A stretch of 64,000 bases of DNA from Acanthacorydalis orientalis (taxonomy: Eukaryota; Arthropoda; Insecta; Megaloptera; Corydalidae): contig CM068317.1 of assembly GCA_034766995.1 (NCBI GenBank), positions 36,713,249-36,777,248 of the forward strand, read 5' to 3'. The stretch's first letter is position 1. Every line of letters starts with the position of its first letter. The translations under genes were made by a program, and so were the position numbers. A model generated the notes under the pieces. It was not told the origin of the DNA, ran no database searches, and saw nothing but the letters and a program-made list of their open reading frames with translations. This document shows positions 27,301 to 40,976 of this stretch, piece after piece.

Positions 27301-27707
27301 TCAACTGAAGTGGGACTGGTAATATGTGTTTATCTATGAGACTATGTGGGCAATACGTGATTCCGTCGATTCCCGATTAACTTTTGGTTCTAGTTTATGT
27401 GCTCATCCAGTTTCTTGTAAACTTGTTCGTGTGATTGCTAACAAGGTCTTAATTGGATGCTTTCTCATTAATGGCAAACAACTTTTGTGTTATCTTCAAT
27501 AAAACTATATAAACGTCGACAATGATTTTCTGACCTATTTAATACGATTCGCTTGTTTGTCAAAGACAATAGATTTCTTTCATATACTTTATATTTAAAG
27601 TTGTTAAAACTACTATAAAAAAAACAGAAACATACAGTTAACTATCATGACTCCAAAAGAATATTCATTTATTTTCTACAATCATCTACTGAACCTTTTC
27701 GTTAAAT

Positions 27708-27709
<2 letters not shown>

Positions 27710-27752
<43 letters not shown>
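27710..27752. repeat. (TA)n microsatellite
   Basis: TA run of 43 bp. Confidence 0.95.
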
Positions 27753-27755
<3 letters not shown>

Positions 27756-28425
27756 ATAAAGATTAATTATTGCAAGAAAAATACCAACGAGATTATATTA
27801 ATGAACTATTGTCAACGACCTAAGAAGATAACCAAACGTCCTTATTTTCTCACTACGTCGCAAACAAAACGAAATAAATAAAACAATGGTAGATAGAACG
27901 CACACCCAGAAGTGTTAAGATGGACAGGAAATGAAAAAGATCCTTTCTCTATACAAACAGATAAATGAAAGAATAACAATGTAGGTGTAGAAACACTCAC
28001 ATAATATTAGTACACGATCGACGTACGTATGTATTGGTTTTATTGTATGTACACTTCATACATATGAAATTGAACTCAAATAAAATTTGGGTTTTCACAA
28101 TTAATTGTAGTTACGGCAATAGTAATCATTTAGGTTATTGAAATATACATAATTATATTTTACATTTATGTCCATAATTTACATTCCCATGAAAGATTTT
28201 GTTTAGATTATTCCTTTTTCTTATATGTATTCAAAGCAATTTGAGAAAATATAAATTTTATGCAGGTAAAAAATATTAAAAATATATATCATATTTCTCT
28301 TCATATTTAAAAATTCGAATTTTTATTTACCACATATATCAATTTCTTTTGACGTATTTCAACCACGAAACGTTATAGTGAACACAGACCTTTATAGAAT
28401 TTAATATATTTTCGAATGTTTCTAT

Positions 28426-28456
28426 GTATATATATATAAATACACACACACATATG

Positions 28457-28498
<42 letters not shown>
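28426..28498. repeat. Compound (TA)n(AC)n(TA)n
   Basis: TA run, acacacaca, then TA runs with 'gta' and 'aca' breaks. Confidence 0.9.
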
Positions 28499-28501
<3 letters not shown>

Positions 28502-29187
28502 TCAGTAGCGTGCTTAAAAAGATTGCCTTAAATGAAATAAAAATTAAATCTTATATTTGAAACAAACTATGAAATCAATAATTTCCTTAATCTTTATTTA
28601 AACTATTTTAATATTATTATACACTGTTTGATAATTATAAATAACATGTACTATCTTATTTAAAAAAATCAGTATACATAAAAATAGAAACAATAGATAC
28701 ATTTAAATTACAAAAATGATAATTCAGGAGAAAGTTCATTAACTCTAATAGTTTTTTTCTTTTAAATCTCTAGAGTATAGTTAATTTTTAAAATGTAGAA
28801 ATTGTAAATATGTAAACTGTTATAAATAACATAACAATTTTGAATGTTTAAGAATGAAGTTTATTATAGTTTCATCTTTCTCATTAATATTTTTCCACGA
28901 AAAAAATTAATAATTATTTTAGTTTAAATTTTTGCCTTTTTAGTAAATATACTGTTTTAGTTTTTAAAATGTTCAATATCGTTAAATCTTAATTGGTAGA
29001 AATGTTGACTCACCAAAAAGTTTATAATGATATTTCAAACTCATTGACATTATTCTTTTTTAAAATTACGAAAAATATTCTATCACACCACCTGCATTTA
29101 AAATTATTTTTGTTTTTAATATAAATCTATTTTTATTTCTATCTAAATTTTCGTGTATTTTCATACTGAATTTGATTGATTATTTCA

Positions 29188-29201
29188 TCTCTCTCTCTCT
29201 C

Positions 29202-29241
<40 letters not shown>
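29188..29241. repeat. (CT)n(TA)n compound microsatellite
   Basis: About nine CT units, then 'g', then a TA run. Confidence 0.95.
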
Positions 29242-29243
<2 letters not shown>

Positions 29244-29460
29244 CTATTTATAAATAAACATTACTTATTTCAGGTTGCGTTCTATTTATTTCTAGTATCA
29301 CAGTGTTCGATTAAAAAAAAATAGAAAAGATCATAATTCTCAATGATTTATATCATCTTTTAATTAATTTTTCGTAACATGATTTGTTACCTCTGAAGAA
29401 GCATTTTAACTTATTGGGAAAATAAAATAATTTGTTTTATTATTTTTCAAAATCAACAAT

Positions 29461-29462
<2 letters not shown>

Positions 29463-29500
<38 letters not shown>
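29463..29500. repeat. (TA)n microsatellite
   Basis: TA run of 38 bp. Confidence 0.95.
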
Positions 29501-29506
<6 letters not shown>

Positions 29507-30718
29507 AATAGAATCTTTAACTTGAATCATTTCGGAGATTCTGCAATATCTATTGTCAATGAACTATTGACAAATGTTTCGCTGTCATCTTCATTTCCTT
29601 TAAAAATAATGTTACTTCTTATCCGATATTTTTATAACAGTTTACTATCAGACAATCAAGCATTGTTATTTCGTCACTGTTCACATCTTTTTTTTATTAA
29701 ATATTAGTTACAACACCTATTATCTTCTTTATTTTATAGTTTTTAATATCATTTAATTATTAAGACATTTAAGAACACTTATAAATAATTCTATTCATTC
29801 ATTATGTCCAGTTTTATAGTTTACTTTATTTTAGATATTTAAAGTAAATAAAAACACTCATAAAAATTATTTAGTGTATTTTTTTTCTATAGATGCTGTT
29901 TAAATTTTTAGGAAATCTATTATTTCACCATTCATTTTCTTCGAAAACCTCCATTATAAAGCTTCATAAATTATTATAAGTAGTAATTAAATTACACAAA
30001 GGTAGGACAATATATTTAATTTTTTTTATAAAATAGGAAAAAAAGATTGATTTAGGTCGTCATTAATTTTTATCTACAATTATTTAATACAAAAAAAAAA
30101 TATATTAATGAAATAATTTTTACTTTTATAAGAAAAATGCATTATCTACTCAAAGTTACCAAGAACAAAATATTTTATAATATATGTTTAATCTGTGAAA
30201 ATAATCTGTTGTAACTGATATGTTATGTTTATATAAGGTAATAAATAAATGCAAAAATAAATGAAATTGGACATAATTAAACAGCAGTATCAATAAATGC
30301 ACTCTAAATAATAAAAATATAAATTAAACAAACTAAAATAAATATATTAAAACGTTAAGAATTATTCGAAAATAAAAAAACTATATTAGAATTATACTGG
30401 CATAAATAGCAACATAATATCATATACTATTAATTATTAATAACTGTATCACACCCCTTCATAATTAATTATTAAGTTACCTGGAGCCACTGACCTAAGA
30501 ATGAAAACCGATCGCAATGTAATATAGTGACAAAATCCTAAGAATGAATATTCAAAAAGAATAAAATAATAATTTAACCTCTTGGCTATCTTTATTCAAA
30601 ACACATTGTCTTAAATAATATTTAATGATGAAATTAAAAAACTGTCAGCTGAACTTACTCACTTTTTCATGTATCAAGCTTTTAGAAATATAAAAGCAAA
30701 AATAAAATATAATATAAT

Positions 30719-30719
30719 C

Positions 30720-30747
<28 letters not shown>
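30719..30747. repeat. (TA)n microsatellite
   Basis: TA run of 29 bp. Confidence 0.95.
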
Positions 30748-30752
<5 letters not shown>

Positions 30753-31197
30753 CAAACCTTTAAATACTTGCGTGTCTATTTCTATGTCTATGCAAATAAA
30801 TACATTTACAGGAATACTAAAACATTTGCGTGATTCATTGCAATGAAGCAAATAATGACTGTAGACAATCAAATGAACACACTTAAGTTCAAAATTATAC
30901 AACATACACAATAGAGAAAATTGTAACTAACATAACTTTCATTATGAACCAGAAATCTTGAATGGATAATTCCAAACAGAATGACTACAATTCGCATAAG
31001 GGTTGAAAATAATTCCGAGATTGTTGTACAACTTCTAGTTTCATTCTATCGATCGCACGTACACTAGTATTTGTTAATAAAACATTTTTTTAAAATACAT
31101 TCATATGATACAATGACACATTTGAATAAAATTCTGTATGTCACATGTCACAAATGAACTTTTTAATGAAAATGTTTTTTAATCAGTTTAAGTATTG

Positions 31198-31198
<1 letters not shown>

Positions 31199-31231
<33 letters not shown>
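31199..31231. repeat. (TA)n next to the linker-exon acceptor
   Basis: A TA run of about 33 bp ends 28 bp before the acceptor AG, in the zone where the branch point and pyrimidine tract should lie. Confidence 0.95.
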
Positions 31232-31235
<4 letters not shown>

Positions 31236-31259
31236 TATAATTATTTATTTTATTTCCAG

Positions 31260-31407
31260 AACAACTGGAAGTCCACAAGCAAAGTCACCAGGAGGGAGTA
31301 GTTCGGGGGCAGTGCCCGCTAGTCCCCCTACAGCACCGCAAAACAAACAATTACACAATGTCAAGGGTGGACCTGGCGGTGGAGGAGCACAAGGAGACCA
31401 TCCATCG
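31260..31407 (+). CDS. Syt7: Synaptotagmin-7 linker exon (internal, Gly/Pro/Ser-rich)
   Basis: Internal exon of 148 bp. It is preceded by the acceptor tttatttccag and followed by the donor gtaaat. The first base completes a codon split with the upstream exon (intron phase 2), then 49 codons follow and the exon ends in phase 0. The peptide starts TTGSPQAKSPGGSSSG, continues through a Pro/Ser/Ala segment (PASPPTAP) and a Gly run (KGGPGGGGAQ), and ends GDHPS. It has no membrane segment or folded-domain motif and looks like a disordered linker. Its phase-0 end matches the phase-0 start of the C2A exon 10.7 kb downstream on the same strand, so I assign it to the same gene, between the membrane anchor and C2A. 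From memory, vertebrate synaptotagmin-7 also has a Glu-Thr-x-Gly-x-Pro run just after its anchor, which would fit. The GC content is far above the flanks. The exon is well supported; its membership in Syt7 is inferred from phase and order. It could be alternatively spliced. Confidence 0.78.
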
Positions 31408-31894
31408 GTAAATATGCCAATTTGAGAAAAAATAAATGTATAAATATCTTTGTTTTTAACATTTCGATTCGTACTGGAAACATACATTAAAAAATCGATT
31501 ATATATATACCAACAAATTGAAATATGGAACTTATGTATTAGATTGGATTGTTAGTTTTTGAATTTTTATTCTAATGATTTAATTAAAATTATCGTTATA
31601 GAATAACAAAAACATTATTATCAATATTTTAATGGATACAATATGTATAGCTGTAGGTAATAAATGACCTTCTTGAATATCAATTCTTGGATAAGAAAAC
31701 TTTAGATTTAATTGAATAATAATAACATTTTGAAATACTACACAATATGAAGGATGTTATAAAAAGATCGATTTAATTAGTTATTGAGTCAATTTTAATC
31801 AATTCTATAAATTCGTAATTAAGTCGTCTATCAATACGTATTTCATTTGAATTTACTTTTATAATTTATATCGCCTTTTTTGAAAAGAATTATT

Positions 31895-31895
31895 G

Positions 31896-31937
<42 letters not shown>

Positions 31938-31940
31938 GTA

Positions 31941-32021
<81 letters not shown>

Positions 32022-32024
32022 GTA

Positions 32025-32062
<38 letters not shown>
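31895..32062. repeat. Duplicated (TA)n block with tcaggtaatatac spacer
   Basis: A module of 84 bp, (TA)n-tcaggtaatatac-(TA)n, occurs twice; the spacers are at about 31934 and 32018. Confidence 0.95.
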
Positions 32063-32063
<1 letters not shown>

Positions 32064-32128
32064 ATATATTTCAGTTTTGTACATTTTTTATTCCCTTAAA
32101 AAACATTTTTAATTCTTATTTATATCTA

Positions 32129-32332
32129 TAGGATCATTCTATTTAGACTTCCACATGAAAGAATTAAAAAACAAAAAAACTAAAAAAAATCATATTTTTT
32201 TATTTAGTATTTTAGTTCAATTGTATTTTAGTATTGATTGAATAAAATAATAAATAAAAAATAACATATTTTTTTTAATTTTTGTGTTCTTTTAATACTT
32301 TCATATGGAAGCCCTAATTGAATCACTTTATA
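32129..32332 (+). mobile_element. MITE-like hairpin element, copy 1
   Basis: About 200 bp with imperfect terminal inverted repeats: left ...ATTTAGACTTCCACATGAAAG and the right end, reverse-complemented, ...AATTAGGGCTTCCATATGAAAG. It has TATA at both outer edges. The interior carries the block 'tattttagttcaattgtatt' followed by 'aaataaaaaataacat', shared with a second copy 21.3 kb away in the same orientation. No open frame of interest. The TA-type target and the hairpin structure fit a Tc1/mariner-type MITE, but no transposase was matched. Confidence 0.7.
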
Positions 32333-32590
32333 CATTTAACAATTCCTAGTACAATCTTTATAATCTGCTTGCAACTTACTGAATGGAATATAAGTTCATT
32401 GTCGCATTGCGTTAACTATGAGTCATTTGACAAACAAGATTTATGCAGTATTTACCATACATGTTTTTAAAACATGTAATGATGCTTTATCTTTCCTCGC
32501 TAACAATTCACTTTTTTAATGTAAAATTTACAGGAAATGTTTATTTTTTAAAAAATAACCTTTTTTGAGAGGTTTAAAACACAAAAATAG

Positions 32591-32633
<43 letters not shown>
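32591..32633. repeat. (TA)n microsatellite
   Basis: TA run of about 43 bp. Confidence 0.95.
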
Positions 32634-32637
<4 letters not shown>

Positions 32638-34429
32638 GTGAATCATGGTAGTTATTTCAACTTGATAATTTGATGTCTGGTAACTTAAAATAGCTTTAAT
32701 TTGAATGTTTGTCTAGTACATTTTGAGTAAATACACTTGAATAGAATCTATGAAACCATTATGATCTTACTATATTATTATATTTTTTGTACATTCATAC
32801 AAATATAAAACATCAATATGAAATTTATATAAAAAATATATTTATCACGTGAAAATATGTAAATGGTAAAACCAATAAATTGAAGAATTGATTAAAGATT
32901 TAGTCTTTTTTGATCACTTAAGCTTCAGTTTTATTGTGTTGGTTTCCGTACATTTTCCATTTTTAGGTAGATAATCTATTTAGTGGAAAATCTATCTTAA
33001 TATGGTAACGTGCCGAAATTAACAGTGAAAAAATTAAACTTGAGTATCGAAAAGGTCGACCCACATTACTAAAAGAACTCATCAACCGAATCACAAGTAT
33101 AAAAACACAATTATAATTTATAAAACAATTTGATCTTTACATCAATTAAGTAATTTGATTTCTATATTAACTAAATATGTAGTATTTAAATTTTATTTAT
33201 TTTTCTTATAAGACAATAATATCCAATTAATAATATTAAATACTATATAGAAATATATTTCAAATGAAAAATATATCATTGAAATGAACTATATGAAAAG
33301 TAAATTATATAAACATAAATAATCTCATATTATTAATTGTTAACTTTGAAAAATAAATATAAAAAAGGATTAAATTTGACCCATTCTCTATAAAAAATTG
33401 TATTAATTAATATTATTAAAATTTATGTTATTAGTTATCGTTTCTAAACCTTATAGTATCTTAGAATATCATTAGATTTGAAAAAAATCTACTTTACTGT
33501 AAAGATAAAACTCTAAAATCAATTTAAGAAGATAAAACTAGTAAGAAGCTGACTCTGCAGTTGTCATTTATCTAGTCAATTTGAAAATTCACTTCAAACT
33601 TGTTACACAGTCACAATGAAACATCTTTGTCTTGAACTTTAGTTGAGTATCTGACGATTGATAGCCTAGTTAAGTACTTAGTTTTTCCTGAATTAGAATA
33701 AGGGTTGTACATTTCATTATGAATATCTTTCATTATATATATATAAATATAAACTTATATGTCTGGTATTAAATCTGTAAGTAAATTTTAAATCTTAAAA
33801 TACTACTGATTTATCAGATTATAAACACAGTATTATTTCAATTAAAATTTTGCGTTTGCCTAAATTTACTTTCACAAATGAATAATTCTCCACAAACCAT
33901 ATAGCATTCTTATCAAAAGGCTTTCTACAATTCTACATTTGCTTACTGTTCATGATGAATGAGTTAAACACATTTTGATTTTAATTCCTCATCAAAGATG
34001 TTATTAATAACAATATATTAAAAAAGATATTTTATAAATCATTAAATTATTATTTAAAAATTATATCTAAATATTTATAAAAATATTTATCGAAAAGAAA
34101 ATATAAATATATTTTATTGTAGTACAAAATCACTTATGTATAATCATAATTTTTCTGAAAAATTCAATAATTGTTTCATAAATTTTCTAAAAATGCTCAA
34201 ACCTTTCAAACGTCGCTCCGCTCATTACCATTTCCTATATTTTTCTCTAACAAAAACAAATTTTACTCGATTACTAGACCTTATTAGAATTCTAGTCTTA
34301 TTTTTTATTCGAATGATCTCTTCACAGAGGACATTTCAATTTTATTTCACTTCTTATATCTGTTTTTATTTTATATCGTATTTCATTTCTTATATCTACG
34401 TAGCAGTAACAAACAGTACCAGTGCCGAA

Positions 34430-34570
34430 CTCTTATACTTTCGCCTCATACTCATGTGGTGGTAAAGACGCCGAAACAGCAATTCTGTCGCCTTTATTCC
34501 CGTTCCACTACAGAATGGCGCGCCATCTCTTCTTACTCCTACTTAGAATTTTCAGGACGACCATGATATT
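34430..34570. promoter_or_regulatory. GC-rich patch with 12 bp palindrome ATGGCGCGCCAT
   Basis: A perfect palindrome ATGGCGCGCCAT at 34515-34526 sits inside a balanced-composition patch (gacgccgaaacagcaattct and onwards). Such a site is very unlikely by chance at this base composition. It may bind a dimeric factor. Confidence 0.3.
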
Positions 34571-36169
34571 TCACAATAAATTATCATCTAGATTTCCTTA
34601 GTAAATATGCAGAAAAATCAATATCATTTTCAATTAAATATTTAGATATAAGAAAATGAAACAGATATGTGGTTACTAAAATAGTATTATATTAAAAAAA
34701 TGTGTAATTTTCATTTCAGAAATGTTTGCATTACAACCCAAACAATATTACATTAATTAAATTATCTTTAATTTGATTATATATTTAATATCTGATATAA
34801 TTACATTTTGTTAATTAAATAGATTCCATCCGAGTTTGAATGTGTTGTGTATGATTAAATGATTTGTTTTTTATTATTATTAAAAATGATAATACATAAT
34901 TGAAAAATTAATTTGTATCACTCAGCAGAAATGAATTTGAATACTAGTTGAAAATAAATAATGAACTTAATCATGTTAAAATGATGAAAGAGAAAAATTA
35001 CACTTTCAAATGCGGAACCAAAATATTTGTATTACACATTTACTGATTAATTTTTAACCACTTGTATATGTACCACTATGTACTATTTGTAACCACTAGT
35101 ATATAGGAAACATCTATCATCCCATTTAAAAACTAGTTTATTATAATTGTATATTTGTAGAAATAAATAAATCAATAACAATGTTTATAAGTATAAAATA
35201 ATCTTGAAAGACAAAACTGTTTTATTTAAAAGTTGTTGAAGGGATTTTTATTTAATTTTGATACATGGAAAAAAAATCATGTTTCAAAAATTCATTCAAA
35301 TTCAATTAGTATATATTCATAAATAATAGTATTTATATTATTATTTATATTGTATTATTTAAAAATTATTATAATTATTTAGAAAAATCGTTCTTTTCTG
35401 TCAATTTTTTATTATTTCTTATATATATATGTATAGCATATTTTAAAATTAAATTTCTAATAGATTATATATTTTTTATCCCAGTTAAATAAAAAAAGTC
35501 TAATTTATTTTTAAACACTGGAAAAAATGACTAAAATAAAATTAAAGTTTATATATTTTCCATATTTCTAAATTATCTACTTCACATATTGTTTAATTTT
35601 TCAATGCGTTTTTTTATAATTTCAATAATAATACACTGTTAAAATTATTATTAATCTATGATAAATTGATTGAATTGCAAAGCAAATAAAAGTAATATTG
35701 AGATAAATGTATTACCTTGTGATGGTTGTAGCTTTGATGCATTTTAATCAGTTTTAATGCAATTTTCTAACTTTTACCCTGAATTAAAATGTGTAATATA
35801 TTTTAAACGTAAACTTTTAATTAAATACAAACTAGCTCATAATTTTAATTAAAAGTATGTCTTTTAACCAGATAGTTCAATCTAGATTTAGCTTCCGAGT
35901 GATATTTTTAATTTCAGTAAATATCAAATTCAGAGTTTTAATTGACAAAATTAAATACTTGCTAATAACAAACAAATGATTGAAAGATAAAATAAAGTTG
36001 GAAAAGTTCATATAAAATGTGGTATTTTAGTAATCGCCTTATTTCGAAGAAATATAGTAGTCTTGAATATGATAAAAGTATTTGATACTAATGTAATACT
36101 GTTATTATTTTTAAAGTATATCATAAAAACCGAGTCATAAAGTACAAATAAGTTCCTGGATAGAATATT

Positions 36170-36600
36170 TTTACAACCGACCTTGACTGGTTAATAACCT
36201 GACTGTGCATCCCTGCCTGAAACGCACATATAAAGTTTCGCATAGCGCGCTTTCTCTTGCCCATTTGTCTAAATACCGTTCGCCGTCTTGTTCGCTAGAC
36301 TCCCCACGCTTTCGCCAATGACTCTGTCCGGGTTAGAAATAATTAAATTTCGCTCATTTTTCGTCACGCAACTCGTCCAACCAGCCAACCAACCAACCAA
36401 CAGACTAACCAACGAGCTGAACGTCTGCGACGTATTCTTCGCAGTTAGCGGACGACGCACGTAGACTATTTTATTAAGCGGATTCCGCTCAAAACGTCAA
36501 CCGGGCGACGGAAATGCTTCCGTTATGGTTTTGAGATTTCGGGAAGTCTTTCGCGTCCGTGTAATTTACAGTGAAATTGTTTATTTTCGCTATATACCAA
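36170..36600 (+). promoter_or_regulatory. Candidate promoter island with TATA box in Syt7 intron
   Basis: This 430 bp block is much richer in GC and CpG than its surroundings. It has TATAAA at 36229-36234 and an initiator-like ccCATTTg centred about 30 bp downstream (36260-36267), the right spacing for a TATA promoter on the + strand. Downstream is a CT/CG-rich leader with an interrupted (CCAA)n run at 36377-36412. It lies 5.5 kb upstream of the Syt7 exon that begins with ATG. A 63-codon minus-strand frame through it is not credible. It may alternatively be an enhancer or a non-coding RNA start. Confidence 0.45.
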
Positions 36601-37748
36601 TTTGAAATGGCATCGTTTCACATACAATCTTATTATGTATCAAATTACATCTCTTACTTGTTGACTTTTACTTGCTCTAAATTGTTGTGTTTATAAACTT
36701 TTAATACTTATTCATAATTTCAACACGATAAAACAAACTTTTCAATTGAATTTTATGCAGTTTATTTACTTTCTTCCAAAAGTTTGAAAAGTACACAAAA
36801 TTTTAAATCATTTTCTCTGCCGCATGTGTCAAACTTCTGTGAATCATTTATTATAAAAAATATTTTTTTATTAGTTACAGAAATAAATCGATTTCTTCAA
36901 TTTTTTGCTAATCTATACTTTTTATCCCATCAATGGAAACATAAAACCATCATAATTTATTTTCATTCGGCTCATATGAATGGCCCAAAAATCAATAAGT
37001 GTAAGTCACTATGTTTTTTTTTTTTGATAGAAATATTGGCATTTTAGTAAACATAAAAAATACAATTATTATTTTGTGTGTATTTTTTTATATTTAATTT
37101 ATGAAAACACTTATTAACTAACGACTTCGTGATTTTAAAATCGACAAAATTATTAATGTTTTATAAATTTCAAATGGCAAAAATGTGATGGAAAATTGAT
37201 ACACTGATTCAATTTTGAATCAACCAAATGTATATTTTATACTCAAATAAATATTCACCCCTAACTATGCTTTTTTTAATTAATAATCTTTTAATAAAAA
37301 TCCTAAATAATAAATATATAATTTTAAAATCATATATAAACAGTAAGTAAGCAACATTAGATTAAAACTTTTTTTAAAGATTTATTTGGTTTTGAAATAA
37401 ATTTTATAAAACCATCGATATTTTTATAAAGAAACAACAAACATTATTAAAAGAAATAAACATACAAAAGTACATAAAAATAAATTTCTTATATCTTAAG
37501 ACAGGCACGAAAGAATCTTTAAGTAGATTAAATCTATAGAAATAAATTAACTTTACATTTCAAAATATGGTACTCTTCTAAATTATTTCAATATATATGT
37601 ATATATGGAAAAAAGTTTGATATCATTTGCGTGTGTATGTTTGACTTTTTTTATTAATTTGTAAATTTCATTTCCTGTATATAAAATCGAAAAACGTTTC
37701 GGTATTTTGGTAGTAACAACATTTTATTAATTTATTTCCGACGTTTTC

Positions 37749-37750
<2 letters not shown>

Positions 37751-37830
<80 letters not shown>
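37751..37830. repeat. (TA)n microsatellite
   Basis: About 80 bp with one 'ac' interruption near 37800. Confidence 0.95.
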
Positions 37831-37832
<2 letters not shown>

Positions 37833-40800
37833 AAACTTTTGACATGAAGCCATATGAAATTCGATAATATTTTTCTAGTCTTCAAACATGACTTTATAAA
37901 AAGCTTAGTTAAATATTTGATCTACGATTTTATATCTTTTGAAGTAATTATTCTGTCTTATTTTTGTGTATATTTAAATTGCTTTTTTAATATAATTTAT
38001 TTTACTTTTAAATCTTAATAAACAAATCTTTCTAAATATGCAATCAATTGAAAATGGAAGATACTAATAAAATCAATTTATTTTTTAATAGAAATATTTT
38101 TCAACATAATAAATATTTTTAATAAAACTTTTAAAGAAATTAAAACTTTTCATAAATTACATTTTTGTTTGCATCAAAAATTATGTGACATTAAATGCTG
38201 TATTTATTAGAGACAAAATATGAATAATACAAATATTCTAACAAGCAGTGGAAGTTTTGACTCGGATTAATTGGCTTTTTCGGAGTGTAAATTCTTAGAT
38301 TTAATCAAAGTAGTTTCAACAGAAGTAGCACATAATTCGATTACCTGAACAGATCTGCAGAAAGCACAATTTATTGAATTTGTATTCAATAAAACTTTGA
38401 CATCAGTTAATATATTTAATTACTTTCAAGTAAATTAAAGACAATTTCAAAATACAATAAATAATTGAAATGGATATAAAAAATATTTCAAACTACATTT
38501 TTTACAATTAAAATGTCTAACGTGAAATAAAATAAATTTCAAAATATTTATGTGGAAATAAATACGTGTTGACGTGCCGTAAAACACCGAAAACATACAA
38601 ACACGCATAATTTCAACGAAATAGCGTATTCTGTCTGGAGAACTTTTACTTAAATGGAAATAAATTTTCACTTAGTGTATACATACGTAACTTTTCTTGT
38701 AGTTTATACACACTTCTAAGCCATTTAGTAATTCTGTGATAAACACTCTCTTCAACATTGATTTACATTAGAATTCTGACGCCTGCTGTTTTTTTTCTAT
38801 ATCAAAACTTTAGTATCAATTATTTTATTATTTTAAAAATAAATTCATTGAACCAAAATAGAATTTTGTTTTTATATGAAGTTTCATAGCATGAAAAAAC
38901 TTCATTAGTACAAAACCCATCAAAGCATTCAATTAGATATAATTGTAAAATAAAAAGAGATTATATCTTTTTTTTATAGGGTTCATTTCAAAAATATTTC
39001 AAATGAAATTATTCGTATTATTCATTTACAATCCATTTGAAAACTAGGTAAATAAATTTAAAAAAATATTTATTGAAATAAACACATCAGTTATACACAA
39101 TGACAGTATTTTCAATACAGTAGCATAAAAATTATACGGAACATTCAAAACAAGAATACAAAAATAATTGAAAATATGAAATATTCAGGAAAATATTTCA
39201 AATTAAATAGAAACAAATTGAATGGTATTAAACTTGTCAATGACTCTGTTATAACTATAAAAATAAACGTATTTGTATTGAATTACAATTTTAAATAATT
39301 ATATATAAAGATATTAAAAAATAGTTTATATTTGCATATAAAAACACATACAACTTTTTAATCTACTTTTCATGATAATAGTAAATAATAAGTTACACTT
39401 TTTTAAAAATTACAAAGTAAAATTGAAATATATTGCTTCGGTCTGTAATTAAATTTTAACAACCATTATGTTTTGTTGTTTTTTTCTGAGTCGTCTTTCT
39501 TTAAATTAAAATTATATATTTACAGCATTAAATTATCTTATTTGCCTCAGAGTTACACTTCTTCAAATTATAATTATGTTTTTACTCCAACTATAGTTTT
39601 TTTTTTGTTTTTCTCTTTGTAACTTCTTTTTAAGTTTCAAGTATGACAAGTTTTTACAAGTTTCAACAAAAAAGATATTTTTCGTAGTTCAGATTAATTT
39701 ATTAAAGATTTTCATATAGATTCAGTACAGATTTTTTTGTGTTTTCAACAATCAGATATTATATTGGAAAATAATTTTAACATCAAATTTTCAAATAAAT
39801 CAAATCTAAACCACTTTCTTGATATATTTAAATAGACATTTATTTATTATGATAAGATAATATTAGTTAAAGTAATTAACTGAAATATATAAAAAATAAT
39901 ATTTTATATTATTATAATTCCATAAGTTTACTAGACTATCTTAATCATAATTTTCATGAACTTCAAAGTATATTTATTATATATTAATAGCTCTATTCAC
40001 AATCTGTATATTTGACAATTTAGTCTTAAATGCATTACTATTTGAATCTTTTTAACCAAATAAAAATACCAGAATGAATCTTATGGCAATAGTCTATAGT
40101 TTGTAATTAAAAACACGTTTTTAAAAAATAAGTATTAGTGTTTTTATGGTTTTTATTCTAGTGTTAATATAATTTAAAATTTATTATTCATAAATACATT
40201 TTAATTTGTATCATAATTCGTTACATATTATCATATAAATTTAATTAAAAAGAAGTTATCTAATTATAATATACATTATTTTAATCTATAACTCTATAGA
40301 AGTTAAATAAAATACAATGTATACTATAAAATAATAAACAACTTGCAAATAAATTACCAGTACTCACGCTATACAGCACACATCCATATCTATTAAGTAG
40401 TAAACTCACAATAATAACAACATAAAAGGGTTACTAAAGGTCAAATCTTAATAACTTTGTTTTCATTTCAAATTAATCAAAATTGATCTTTAAATTAATT
40501 TAATCGATCTTAAAGGTAGAATAATATTGTTTTTTCCATACAGACATTCGAGAAATATTTTACTACAAATTCATTGAAATAAATATAGTTTTTTTACGAA
40601 AAAATACTCTACAGATATATTTAAAAAGCATTACGGTAAACCTACAATTAAAATAAAAAAATTTCTGCTTCATTATATATTAAATTAAGAATTATTATTC
40701 AATAATCTTTCATTCTAGTCACTAATCTTCATTGATTTTTTTGTAATATTAAAATATATTGACACGTTATTCTTTAACTTGTTCAATGACTACAACATTT

Positions 40801-40934
40801 TATAAAGAAAAGTATAAATATTCCAAACAATATATTTTTCAACTATAAATCAACTCTTAAAAAATATCATTTATAAATTAAATTTTGGTCATGTTCCTTT
40901 TTTAGAAAATTTATGCAAATTTGAAATCAGTTCC

Positions 40935-40937
<3 letters not shown>

Positions 40938-40971
<34 letters not shown>
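40938..40971. repeat. (TA)n microsatellite
   Basis: TA run of 34 bp. Confidence 0.95.

Positions 40972-40976
<5 letters not shown>

Larger units (their letters stand above)
1..31259 (+). other. Syt7: Intron (or upstream region) before the Syt7 linker exon
   Basis: This stretch ends in the acceptor at 31258-31259. No sequence resembling the synaptotagmin-7 membrane anchor and its basic cysteine-containing flank was found, so the preceding coding exon is probably outside the window. Contents: (TA)n arrays; a 1.25 kb inverted-repeat structure at 3229-4481; a CRE-containing patch near 5.07 kb; two copies of a short dispersed family (6204 and 23433); modest GC patches at 11.2-11.5 and 12.4-12.56 kb; a possible minus-strand coding remnant at 19.15-19.41 kb; an island at 20.8-21.05 kb ending in a consensus donor; and another island at 27.1-27.3 kb. 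The remainder is AT-rich sequence in which I see nothing else. Confidence 0.6.

Noticed and set aside
31245..31487. Minus-strand Pro-rich open frame opposite the linker exon
   Set aside because: Antisense shadow of the Gly-rich exon, which itself has proper splice sites on the + strand.
31843..32131. Several open frames with repeated Ile-Tyr
   Set aside because: Translations of (TA)n microsatellites, here and at about 30 other places in the window.
34136..34465. 109-codon + strand open frame
   Set aside because: Phe/Ile/Tyr/Ser-rich product typical of random AT-rich sequence; no recognisable motif.
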